Shown here piece by piece: positions 26,774-37,484 of a stretch of 64,000 bases of DNA. Location: assembly GCA_963971425.1 (NCBI GenBank), contig OZ020517.1, positions 5,768,501-5,832,500 of the forward strand, given 5' to 3'. Origin of the DNA: Bryoerythrophyllum caledonicum. Its lineage: Eukaryota; Streptophyta; Bryopsida; Pottiales; Pottiaceae. A program made the translations under genes and the position numbers. Within the stretch, counting starts at the first letter, position 1, and each line of letters begins with the position of its first letter. The notes under the pieces are model-generated. The model searched no databases, was not told where the DNA came from, and saw only the letters and a list, made by a program, of their open reading frames with translations.

Positions 26774-28589
26774 TTATGGGGGGTCACGTATGTCGGGAAG
26801 GGCTTGGTTGTTTTCAATTTTTTGTTTATGTAGAAGGATGGACATAGCGTGTTGTATGGCAATGACGTTAATATTCTTGAAAGTGTTAGTAATTGTATTA
26901 ATAGGGATTTTGAAGGTATCTTCTAGGGTTTTAATAGAAGGGATAAAGGTGGTGGCGCGAGCGCCAGCAGTAATTACCATAAGGGGGTCCACTTTCCATC
27001 TGAGGGCAGTGATGTCATCGATAAGGGGTTGGTATTTATTTATTTTGTTGTCGATTGTTTCAGGGGAAAATCTGTCATTACAGTATGTAAATTCGATGAA
27101 TTGAATCGTGTAGTCTAGGTTTATGTGGTCGGGTGGGGGGTCATTGAGGCCTCTAATGCAGAGTATGTCCGGTTTGAGTCGAGCATTACAGTGGCATCGT
27201 TGAGTTTCACATGTACATGAGAGTAGCCATGGTAGCACAGTAGTTTCTTGTGGGTTGTTATTAAAGGTGCCGACATTCATGAGGATGAAACATCTTATTT
27301 GTTACGGGAGGTGATTAATTTACGGATTTCCCATACGGCTTTGTTATGTCTTTTGACAATTAGGGAGTGTATGTGGTGGTTATGACATTTAAGTAGAGCA
27401 TATAGCCATGTGTCGGGATCCGTGGATGTGCATATTGGACAGGTTATGGATGGGAATCTTTCTATACCAAAGAAGAGTTGTTTTCGGGCGTTTCCCATGT
27501 ATTGTCCGGTTCGGAATTTGATAAGGCATGTTATTTGTGAATCGGTGATGATGGGGTTTTTCCAGAAATTTGTAGAGAGTTCATTGTCTATGTTGCTGTT
27601 GTTAGTCCACTTTTCTATGTTAGGGAAGTTATCTGAGATTGTGTCTAGGTTATTATATAAGTCTTGTTTTTTAAGGTATTTGCTCAGAAATCTAACCGAG
27701 CCTTTATCGGGGGTGTCTTCTTTGGAGGGCCAGTCTTCTTTTTGGAAGTAATATGGGGTGGCGTGGGCATGTTCGTGTGGGTCTTTGGCATTTTTGTGTG
27801 ATTTTTCTCGGCCCTCTTTTGCTAGTTAATCCGCTTGTTTGTTTACCATCATGTCGGCGTGGGCTCGAACTTTGTGGATGGTTGTGGTTTGTCTTCATTT
27901 TAGTAACATTTGGACCATAGATTTTAGTATAATTTGGTCGGGGTGGCTATTGTGGAGGGTAGGGTGTGTTATTTGAGTGTTTAATAAGTATAGTGCGTTA
28001 ATACGGTCTGTGAATATGTGCGCTGGCTTATTGTTGTATTTTGTTGTGATAATTTCCAGTGTTTTGTGAATGGCCATGAGTTCAGCTCTAAGGATATTTT
28101 GTAATCCATGCAATCTTTTGGCTAATTTGATTTCTTTAGTAGGGTTGAATATTCCATACCCGGCTTTTTCCCTATGCCAATTGCCTGGACTAATCTGTTC
28201 TGGTGGTTTGAAAGATCCATCGATATAGTAGCTATATGCGGGGTCAAATTTTGGTGAGGTAATAGTTTGGAAGTTCGGGAGGGGTGGGGGTGATAAGATG
28301 TAATCTAGTGTGTTGTTGTTGTGATTTAGTTTCGACCATTTTTGTTTCTGTTCACCGGTGTTGGTATAGGTGTAGATGTCGCCAACTTTGTGTGTAGCCG
28401 GTTTATGTGAAGAGTTTTTGCTATGGCGGTGAGTTTTGCAAGCTGTTCTAAGGTGCCAAGGGTCTGGTTTTGGTGGTGGACGCATATCACTTGTAATGTA
28501 GATGGTTCAATTTTGGGCTTTTTTAGTTTAGGTGGGATAGTAGGTTCTTCATATGTAATTGTGTTTGCTTCAAATATAGCAATGATATG

Positions 28590-28880
28590 GGAGTCTGCAA
28601 ATGGGCTTGATTGTGGATTAAGGTTTTGGTACCAATTTTGTCTGGTGTGATAATGAGTGTAGATGTGTGTTGTGGGTCATTTTTGGCAGCAAGACGGGCC
28701 CAATGTATTGCTTGTTGTGTTTCCTCCTCATTGCGGGGGTGAGCTATACCCTTACCGGCCTATTTATAGTCAAAGGCCTTATCCAAGGGCCAAATATTTT
28801 ATCTCTTTCAAAGGGTGGGTAGAATTTTTTTAATTAGGTGGAGCATGTGACGGGGGAGGAGAAGTATGATTGTTCTATGT
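28590..28880 (-). pseudogene. PCIF1-methyltransferase-like segment within LINE ORF2
   Basis: Across one stop and one frameshift the minus strand reads YFSSPVTCS, then FYPPFERDKIFG, KAFDYKW, GKGIAHPRNEEE, AIHWARLAA and STLIITPDK. This order resembles the catalytic region of PCIF1-type cap-adenosine methyltransferases (ASPLN...D..FGS....ANPPF). The NPPF catalytic motif is replaced by AHPRN, so activity is doubtful even in an intact copy. It lies between RT and RNase H. Similarity is by eye only. Confidence 0.4.
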
Positions 28881-31800
28881 TAAAGGATGAGATTAATGAG
28901 TCTAGAATAGGTGTGGGTATTGTGTATTGTGCACTTTTGAGGGGGTTATTTTTTGGAATGCGATATTTATATCTTTGATATAACCAAATTAATTCGGTTT
29001 CGAATGGTTGGGTTGTTGGTTCAATGTTTGTAGGAGTTTGTAGTTTCATGTTGTATTGGTTCCATAGCCATTGGAACCATGAGTCTAGTAGTGAGAATAC
29101 TGTGAAAATGTTGGCCATTTGCTTCATATAGATGGGCTTGATTGTTATCTATTTTGATTGTGTTTGAAATTGAGATAATATCTTTTTCGGGGTTACATTC
29201 CGTTGTGTAGATGTTTAGGAGTGGGATGATTATAGGTGGGATTACGGATCTAGAGTCTTGTAATTGTTCTTGAGGGTGGTGGGCTTGAATTATCTCCGAG
29301 TATAATTTATTTTGGATTCTTTGGTAATATTGTTTTAGTTTTTCGGTGTTATTTGTGGAGGTGTTGCAGTCGTGTCTTGGGAAGATGTTTCTTTGTGGGA
29401 GCCATTTATTGAATGTATTGTTGTCGTGTTGCCATTGGCATAGGTATTTTGTATTCTATTAATATCTATATGATGTATATGTTTATGTTGTCTGATGTTA
29501 TTAATGGGGTATGTGGTGGGATTTTTGGTGATGTATGTTGGGGGGCGGGGGTGGTATGGATATAAGGGGTTGGGGGGATGTATTGGTGGTAGGGTAGTTC
29601 TTGGGAGGATGTTGTTGTTGGTGGTGATGAATGGGTCTTGGAGTATGTAGGAGTATGGATGTATGTGGCAAGCCGTATCACATGTAGTGGGGCATGTTGG
29701 ATGGCAAAAAAGTTGTTTGGCCACATTTAGGGCGCTTTTGATTAGTTTGAATGGAGTGAAGTCGAAGGTTTTGAAGTCCTCATTATTCATGGTGTGTGTA
29801 CCGTTTGATAGAGTAATTTGTTTTAAATACAAAAATGTTTTTTGAGAGGAGTTTGTGTAAAAGCTTTTGGGAGAGTTGGGCGTTGAGTGTGTTATGGTTT
29901 TGTGTTTCTTGTCGCCATGCTGCTTCTAATGGTGTAGAGTTAAAAAGGAAATTTGGAAGTGTGCTTCTAAGGTGAATTTTAGCTACGTGTTTTAATAAGA
30001 AGAGTGTGCGAGTTATTGGTGATCTTATGCAATCAATTTTTTTAATTCTAGGTATATTGTCGGCACCACCATATTGAGCAAGAACATAATGAGAGCCCAT
30101 TATATATTTTCCCGAGCCTACCTTTGTCATTTAGGGCGTTTTGTAGTTGTTCCCCTACACATCGTAGATAGGCATTTTTGAGGGAGAAAGCTTCAAGTCC
30201 AAATAGGTTATGTGGGAGTTGGGTTATTGCGTTTGACATGCATTTGGGCATTCCACAAATGGTTTTTTGTATGGCTATAATTTTTTGGTCAAATTTTTTA
30301 ATGGCTGGCACAGAGTATGGTACTGCATAAAAGTTGTATGCTACTCTTGGGCGTATTACGGTGTCAACCATTTTAATTTTTTGTTTCATAGTGGCCGGGC
30401 ATGTTGTTAATTCTTTGCATTGTTTAATGAGTTTTGTGGTTGTAGTGTGAGTTTGGATTTTCCATTTTAGAGAAGGGACAAAGTTTGTGCCTAGGTATAC
30501 ATATGATTCATTTTGGTGTAGTATGGAGATTGGTTGACCACGGTAGTTAATGTTAGAGGCTTGCATTAGGGCTTTAAATGTAGTTGGGTTCATTTTGGAT
30601 TTGTTTGGGTATCCGGTAGCAGCGCATTTTGGGACGCCTACGTCCATACCATTCCATTTACAATATCTATCGATTTTATCAATTTGTGTTTGTAGAGATT
30701 TTATTTTGTTAGTTATAGTAGCAAGGTCATCGGCATATGCGGCGGAGTTTATGGTAATTTGTGATGTACCAAACGTATATCCATAATTGCCTCGTTCTAG
30801 CCATCTAAGTAGTGGCTCTAAAAATATTATGAATAGGTATGGATTAAGGGTGTCTCCTTGTATAGTGCCTCTATGCATGGGGATGGACTTAGTTTTACCA
30901 ACGTGCTCTCTGGTGCAGTAAGTAGATGATTGGGAGTAGATATTTCCAACTAGTGTAATTGCATCTTTAGGGTATCCAACATCAGTCATTATTGTTAATA
31001 GACGGGCGTGGTCTATAGATCCAAATGCGTTTTTGAAGTCGACATATAAAACATATATGTCTTGGTTTGTGAATTTTGCGTCTTCTAGTGCAGCTACTAT
31101 TGTTTGTATTTGTCTAGAGGTACTTCTTTCTGCTCTAAATCCTTCTTGGCTATCCTGTAGAATTTTAAAATTTTCACCATATGAGGATAGTATATAGGTG
31201 AGTGTACTAATGAAGAGTTTATATGTTGTGTTGGCTAATGCAATTGGTATATGATTTGGTAGAATTGAGGGATCACCTTTTTTGTATAGTAAGATTGTTG
31301 CACTTTTTTTCCGTGAGGCTGCTATTTGTTTTTGTTTATAGCAATGAGAAAAGAATAGAAATAGTAATTTATTATATCTTGGGGGCATGTGTTTGAGTAT
31401 TGAATTCAGTATGCGGTCTGGCCTTGGGGCTTTGTTGTTTCCGAGGTTATGGAGACATGTGTCATATATAGTTCTATTGAAGTAAGTATGTAATGGAATT
31501 TCGGGTTCACCTTGTCTGTCTAAAGTAAACCCGTCGAGGTCATGCCATGGGTATTGACGTACTGCACATGTGCATTCGACTGAGTGTTGTAGTTGGTAGT
31601 TGCATGTTGGTACTGTGGGTCTATTGATTTTTGTCTGTTGGTTGTATATTTCGTTTGCAATGTCTTCCGGACTAGTTAGAATGTTATTATATTGATCTGT
31701 GATACAATCTAGTGGTGGGGTTTCTAGTTTTTTAAAAACTTTTCTGTTTATTTTCTTAGGGCTAGTTTCGTATAATTGTCTGTATTTTGAGATGGCTTTT

Positions 31801-32410
31801 TTAATATTGTCTTTTGAATATTTTGTAGTTATTTTCCGGGCTTGAATATTGGCATTTTTTGCGATTAGTGCAATGTCTTTTATCCATGTATCATGGGAAA
31901 GTTCCGGGGGGGGGGGTGGGGCAGGGATTTGGGTGTGGTGTAAAGCTAGTAGTTCATTACATATGGAATGGTTACGCCATTGTGGGTTGTTTTTTACCGT
32001 TCTGATAGTTTTTCGTATTATATGGTATGTAGTTAGGTGTTGTTTCCATTTTTTGGAAAGTTTACGGGGTAAATAATCTCCTTGCTGTGACGCTCGGTTT
32101 GTCATTTGTGGTATTGGTTGGGCTTGGCAAGTTTGTTCTACTGTATTAGAGATATTGTTGATGAGTGTATCTAGGGTGTGGCATGCTTCATGCCATTGTG
32201 TTTAAGTGAGTTGGTTATTATTTTCAAGTATGTTTATGAGAGAGCCAATTTGTATGGAGTTTTCTTCAAAGAATTTTGTGTGGAATTTTTCTAAGTTATC
32301 TTTTGGGATGGGGTTAAGTGTATGTATAGTAGTATTATTCGTGTTTATAGGGGTACGGCTTATTAATATGTTATTTGAGATGTGGAATTGTATGGGCGAG
32401 TGGCCCCAGT

Positions 32411-32756
32411 CAAGCCTTTTTTTTTGGCGACCTGGAGCCAAATAACGAATTTTTATTTCCAGAAATAGAATATTCTCGAAAAATTGGGAAATTTTAAAAT
32501 TTTACATCGCCAAAACTTCATTGATGGCTGTTTGCATATCGCCATATTGCTACTAATGAATCCAACTTGTCGCCAAAAAGGATGTACAAATCTATATTTA
32601 TAGAGATGAATTCTTCAAAATGGATATTTACGGAGAAAATTTGGTTTTGTATAGTTTCAAGAGAAACTTTGTGTCGCCAAACTTGTGGTCGTCAAAAAGT
32701 TTGTGTCGCCACTCTGGCCAAATCTAGCTAAAACTCTGAAACCAAAAAAAAGGCCT
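32411..32756. mobile_element. MULE-like MITE, 346 bp, inserted in the APE domain
   Basis: Ends are inverted: CAAGCCTTTTTTTTGG on the left and CCAAAAAAAAGGCCT on the right. It is flanked by imperfect 9-bp duplications GGCCCCAGT (32402-32410) and GGTCCGAGT (32757-32765). Removing it with one copy restores the LINE codons for NSDHSPIQF, the SDH motif of APE endonucleases. A 9-bp duplication is typical of Mutator-like elements. Non-coding and AT-rich, with several TCGCCA/GTCGCC motifs. Confidence 0.85.
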
Positions 32757-34137
32757 GGTCCGAGTTGAGAATAATGTCTTTGTTTGTAGTGGAGGTGTAT
32801 TGTGTATTATTATTTGTGTTTATCTAGAAGCCGTCTATTAGGCTCCAATCACTGTAGTTGTAGCCGCCTTGTCTAGAGTATTGGGTGTCAGTATTTATGT
32901 AGGTAAAGTTTAGGTTTTCTGTAAAGTGTCGCCATTGGTAGTCTATGGTTTGAGGGGGGGTGGTATAATTTCCGTTTTGTCTACCAATTAGTGCTATGTC
33001 TTTGTTGAAGTCACCACATATCAAGTAAGTGTGATTTGGGTTTAAATTTAATTGTGATGTTATATTGTTTTGTATGTCTATGATAAATCTAGTATCTTCG
33101 GGGTGGGATGGCATATACATGTGAAAGATTATCCAAGGTTGTAGTGGTTGATTAGAAATTTTTATTATTTGAAGGTAGGGAGATATGTGCGTTGGGGTAG
33201 GGATTTTTTTGATGTTGCTCGGGAAGGCATATTTTTTGTGTGCTAGTGTAAGGAGGCCACCCCGACCCGGAGTGTATGGTCTCCGTTGTAAGATACATCT
33301 CGTTAGTGTATGTGTGTTGTTAAAAATAAGTTTATAGTCTTGGAATGTGTTTTGTATGTATTTTATAGATTTTGTGGCTAATATTTTTGTTTCTTGAATG
33401 GTTATTAGGGTCGGTGGCGTTTCTGTATATGTGGTCAGAGCTTTTAAGCTAGGGAGAGCGGTGTTGAGGGATGATGCGTTCCATGTGATGATGTTTGTAT
33501 TGTTGTTGTTTGTGCTAATGTTTTGGTTTTGTGGGGGAAGGAAGAGGGGGGGAGGGGGTGGATAGGTGTATTCTGTTATGGAGTCGAAACATTTTAGTGT
33601 CTCATTGATTAGGTTGTTAGGGAGGTACGGGAATTTTTGTTTTATTGTATTGTTTGAGGGTGGTACGGTTTGGCTATGTATGAAGTTGTATAATTCTTTG
33701 TGTATTGAGTTTCCATGGTTTATGATATTTTGATTTTCTGCAAGGAATTTTGTAAATGGGTGTGGGGTATGGATATGTCTTTCGGGTGGGTTTTGTAGAT
33801 TTGATAAAGTTTGTAATAGTGTGTTTGTCCATGTAGTTGTGTTCGGGTTTGGTAGGTTTAAAAGGTAATTACATTCGTTTATGTTTGGATGGATGGTTAT
33901 TACTAGAGCATATAATATGTGTGATGATGGGTGGATATTTTGTTGTTGTATGTATTGTGCAATATTTGGGTGTGTGGTGTTGTGTAAGTGATGTAGTGCA
34001 TGTGTGGTGTTTAATAGAGGTACAAATGTTTGGGCAATGTGTTTGTATTCCGGGTGTAGTATTATGGTATTTGGAATAATGTATATTTTGGCATTTTTCT
34101 TATGTGATGAGGGATGTGTTTTTAATATGTTAGGCAT

Positions 34138-34182
34138 TGGTCCTGGGTTAGTTTCTATGTCTCCACCTAGAAGTAGTAGGAA
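34138..34182 (-). other. 2A-like ribosome-skipping motif in LINE ORF2
   Basis: Residues 53-67 of ORF2 read F-LLLL-GG-DIETNPGP, an exact D(V/I)ExNPGP core preceded by a leucine-rich helix, as in functional 2A peptides. In known systems the bond before the final Pro is skipped, releasing the upstream peptide. Here that would free a basic leader of 66 residues from the APE-RT polyprotein. N-terminal 2A sequences are known in trypanosome L1Tc and in several animal LINEs. Confidence 0.9.
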
Positions 34183-34338
34183 TTTTATGTATTTGGATTT
34201 GGTGTTGTGTTTTAGAGTTTTTGTTTTATGTGTGGATTTTGGATGTTTCTTTATTGTTTTGAGATTATGTGTGTTGGAGTGTGTATATGGGTCTTTGGTT
34301 GGGTATGTTGTTGCCTCAGTATTTGTGTTTCTGGCCAT

Positions 34339-35351
34339 TGTACGGGTAGTGAGTATAGTGCATACATGATATTAGGTGTTTTTGTCTTTGTATTAATGTT
34401 TAGTATTTTGTTTTTTCTTGTGTTTATTATGCCTATTTCATTTTTATTGTCTATATTTTTTTTTGTGTTGGTTTTCTTCTGAGTCATTTTGTTGGTGTTG
34501 ATGGAATTGTGTTTTTTGTCATTAGAGTGTATTGTGGTTTGGGTGGTGTTGTGATTAACGGGGGTGGGGTTTGGTTGTGGGTGTATGTGTAGTTGGTGTA
34601 GTATGGTGGATCGGTGTAGTACGTTTGTGAGATATGGTGTATTGATTTTGGGGGATATATGTTTGGGATAGTGTGTGAGTGGAGGGAGGTCTTTAGCTTT
34701 TTGGGTGATGAGTATATGAGGTGGCATAGTTTGTGATTGGTGTTTGTGTTTGCACGGTATTTAGATGGGTGTGTTAGGTATTAGTGTTGTTTTGTAATCT
34801 ATTGGTAATGATGTGTGAGGATGTTTATATGTGTTGCTTGTGGACAATTGCTTTGGTTGTTGGTAAGGTTGTGGTGGTATTTTGTGCTTTTTGGCGTGTG
34901 GTATGTGTGTGGTAGTGGAATTTTTGGTAATATACCAATGCCATTGGCAATGACAAGAAGTGTGTGTATTTTTGTGATGGTATTGATCATGTAACTTTGT
35001 CATAAAAGTTAGAGGAGCCCATGAGAGAGGTTGTGGCCTACTCATGGGTTTATACTCATACCAATGACATGTGTTTACAAGGAAATACCTATTGGGAGCT
35101 ACAACAATTTCTATGTAGGTAGAAGGTGTAGAGAGAGTGAGGAGGGTGGTAGGTGTGTGGAGAGAACAATAAGAAGTGATTACAATGCGATATATCAGTA
35201 GCAACACTATAGGGTGAAGGGGGGGAAGGTAGATATATGAGGTAGATATATGAAGTAATGCGAAGAGATGTGACTATCAAGGGAGATGTAGCTAGGTATG
35301 TAGGAGTTTGGTGATCACAATGTTGTTGAAGAGTTCGTGGGCGGTCTTTGG
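34339..35351 (-). other. LINE inter-ORF spacer
   Basis: Thr/His/Pro-rich open frames (34727-34251 and 35207-34761) exist here, but they reflect the biased composition (A/C-rich on the minus strand) and have no domain. The spacer may carry translation signals for ORF2. Confidence 0.45.
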
Positions 35352-37484
35352 TCAATCCACATTTGACGGGTCATCCAAGGAGGGGAGAGATGGCTTTTCA
35401 CGATTGGAGTTGATACCCTTCATCACAGACAACGCGGCACTCATTAGCTTTTCAACATCATCAAGTTTCAAGTATACCTCGGTGTTGCGGGCGTCGGTGT
35501 ATTCTCGGGTCTCTCGAATGATGTCCTTCTTGAAAGTGGCTAACTCCAAGCGGAGTTTTTCGTGGCCATCCGCCATGATAGCAGCCGTTTCTTCACGCAT
35601 ATTGATGGTGGGAGCGGTGGTGGGATTGATGGCGGCAACCGTGTTTGCCAAGGCGGTATTTATGTCATTGAATCCCCATTTCTCCACCAAGGTGGTGGAG
35701 GGGGGATCAATGCCATCAAGACTATGGTGGTGGGGTCGAATCTCAACCTAGTGACAGCCTATGTTGAAGGTTTGGTTAAGGTAATGTCTATAGACAATAG
35801 GATTAGCGACTTGCACATTGGCAGAGCCATTGTGTTTGCCACTAATCTGTCGGTGGAACGAAACGTTCACAATGTTCTTGGCCTCTAAAGCTTTCGTGAT
35901 GGCCTCCGTGGTTTCAACCACGCTCAACAAGATTCATAGTTGAAATAACATGAGTGTGAGCGCATCCTTCTTGGCCCTGTCGGTGGTTGTAAAGGTTCCA
36001 GAATTGTTGGGCTTCGCGGGGATGATCTCATGGAAGGTCGTAATCTGGTGCATCGCTAGTTTCTTTACTTGGGTAGGGCTTGGTGCCACAATCCATGCAA
36101 ATGGCTCCTTCTCCTGTTTCTGGACATCAGTAACTTGAAACTCAAGGTTACGGGTAAAGCCATTAAGAACCTCGTTATGAATCAAGGTGTGTGCAGGAAC
36201 ACCACATAAATTATTACTCTTGATGTTGACGGATAGGCCTTGTCGGGCCACTGCATGCCATGTTTTGCAAACTTTACCCAAGGACAGCGGTCCCATAGGG
36301 TCAAGTTGCAACATGAAATATCTTGTTCCTTTGAGTAGGGAAATGGCATCCATTGTGGGATTGAGGAGGTGCAGCTTTATCAATCTTGAGAAGACGTGTT
36401 TTTGTCCTTCCTTCTTCACTCTTTTGCAATGGATGGCAAGGGGGTCCAAAAGGTTGGTGCGAAGGGGAATGTCCATCTTGGTGAGTCTATCCCTAGCAAG
36501 CCTTTTGACATCATCGTGAAACAATGGGGTCTTAGGTAGTTCGAACATGATGGCTATATGGAAATCATACGATAGGCCGGTTTCTGGATTAGTGGCCATA
36601 TCAAATGGGAGTTGTGTGAGGTTATAGTGTTGCCCCTCAACACCATCCTCTCTTACCTTGGGATATAGCATTTGAGGGATCCTGGGGTAAGAGATTGTGG
36701 CACTCATGGCTTCCTCTGCTTCTGATTTGGGAACTCCTCTGGTCATCATATCAGGTATGCTCTCATCACTAAATAGTGGGTCTAAGTTTGCGTCCTTCGC
36801 AAGTTTCTCCATGTTGGGGAAGCCTAGCCAGAAGTGGAATGTGGATTGATCTGGGGTGCTACTGCTAGGATTCGGGTTCAGGGTACTACCTCTTTGTTTC
36901 TTAGTAGGGTGATGTACTTCTAGGGGGTCTAGGGTGGTCTAGGGTTTGTCCTCGCAAGTCACTTTGGGGTTGGCTTCTCCATTTTCTATGTACATGGCTT
37001 CGGTGGTGGTACTAGTCTTTTTTTGGAGCTGCTCCATAGTGTCACAGGGGCTAGTGTAGGTGAGTTGGTTTATATGGTCAGGGGATAAGGGGAGAGATGA
37101 AGATTTCCAACGTCTTTGGCTTGTTCTAAAGAATATAAGAGGACCGTCCTCTTGGTCGTCTGAGAGATGGATTAGGGGCTCAGGGTGTTGTTGAGGTGAG
37201 GTGAGGTTGGTTTCCGAGGTCTTCTTCCTTTTACCTTGTGGTTTGGGGGTGAGCTCGCACTTCAAAGTTGGGGTAGTTAGTTTCCTTGCAGTCATTGGTC
37301 TTGTTTTAGTAGGTGTGGCTTCTACTCTAGAGGTACTGGTAGATTTGGTTTGTCTTGGGTGTGGGTTGTTTATGGAGGCTACTTGTAGCTCTCTACTATT
37401 GGTATTTTGAGGTGCGTCTACGCCACTATCTTTCTCCTTGATGGTTTTACGGGGGGTGGATTTACATCGGCCTCTAGAACTCAT
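35352..37484 (-). pseudogene. LINE ORF1 (gag-like), three nonsense codons
   Basis: One continuous frame of about 710 codons is broken only by stops at 36939-36941, 35934-35936 and 35748-35750. The N-terminal third is basic and low-complexity (SSRGRCKSTPRKTIKEKD). The middle part (36812-35934) has a conserved-looking globular block (PRIPQMLYPKV; FHIAIMFELPKTPLF; ARDRLTKMDIPLRT; SLGKVCKTWHAVARQG). The C-terminal part is helical and acidic. I recognise no CCHC knuckle. Position before a LINE ORF2 on the same strand suggests an RNA-binding ORF1 role. Confidence 0.6.

Larger units (their letters stand above)
26774..34338 (-). pseudogene. LINE ORF2: 2A-APE-RT-RNaseH-nuclease-like polyprotein, disrupted
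   Basis: APE (about 33500-32760, finishing at about 32370): ITWNAS, IQETK, GRGG, CGDFN, SLIDGF and a split SDHSPI. RT (32105-30048): GFRAERST, VDFKNAFGSID, GTIQGDTLNPYLF and the catalytic AYADD at 30724-30741. RNase H (about 28260-27900): DGS, RAELMAI and FTD give the D-E-D set. Tail (27450-26774): CPIC...C...H, RHNKAV, KPDIL and IEFTYC. Damage: TAG at 32824-32826, a MITE at 32411-32756, TAA at 32202-32204, a frameshift near 30115, another near 29830, and further stops at about 28830 and 28770. The start at 34338 is the first ATG after an in-frame TAA. A 1-kb spacer separates it from ORF1. Confidence 0.85.
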
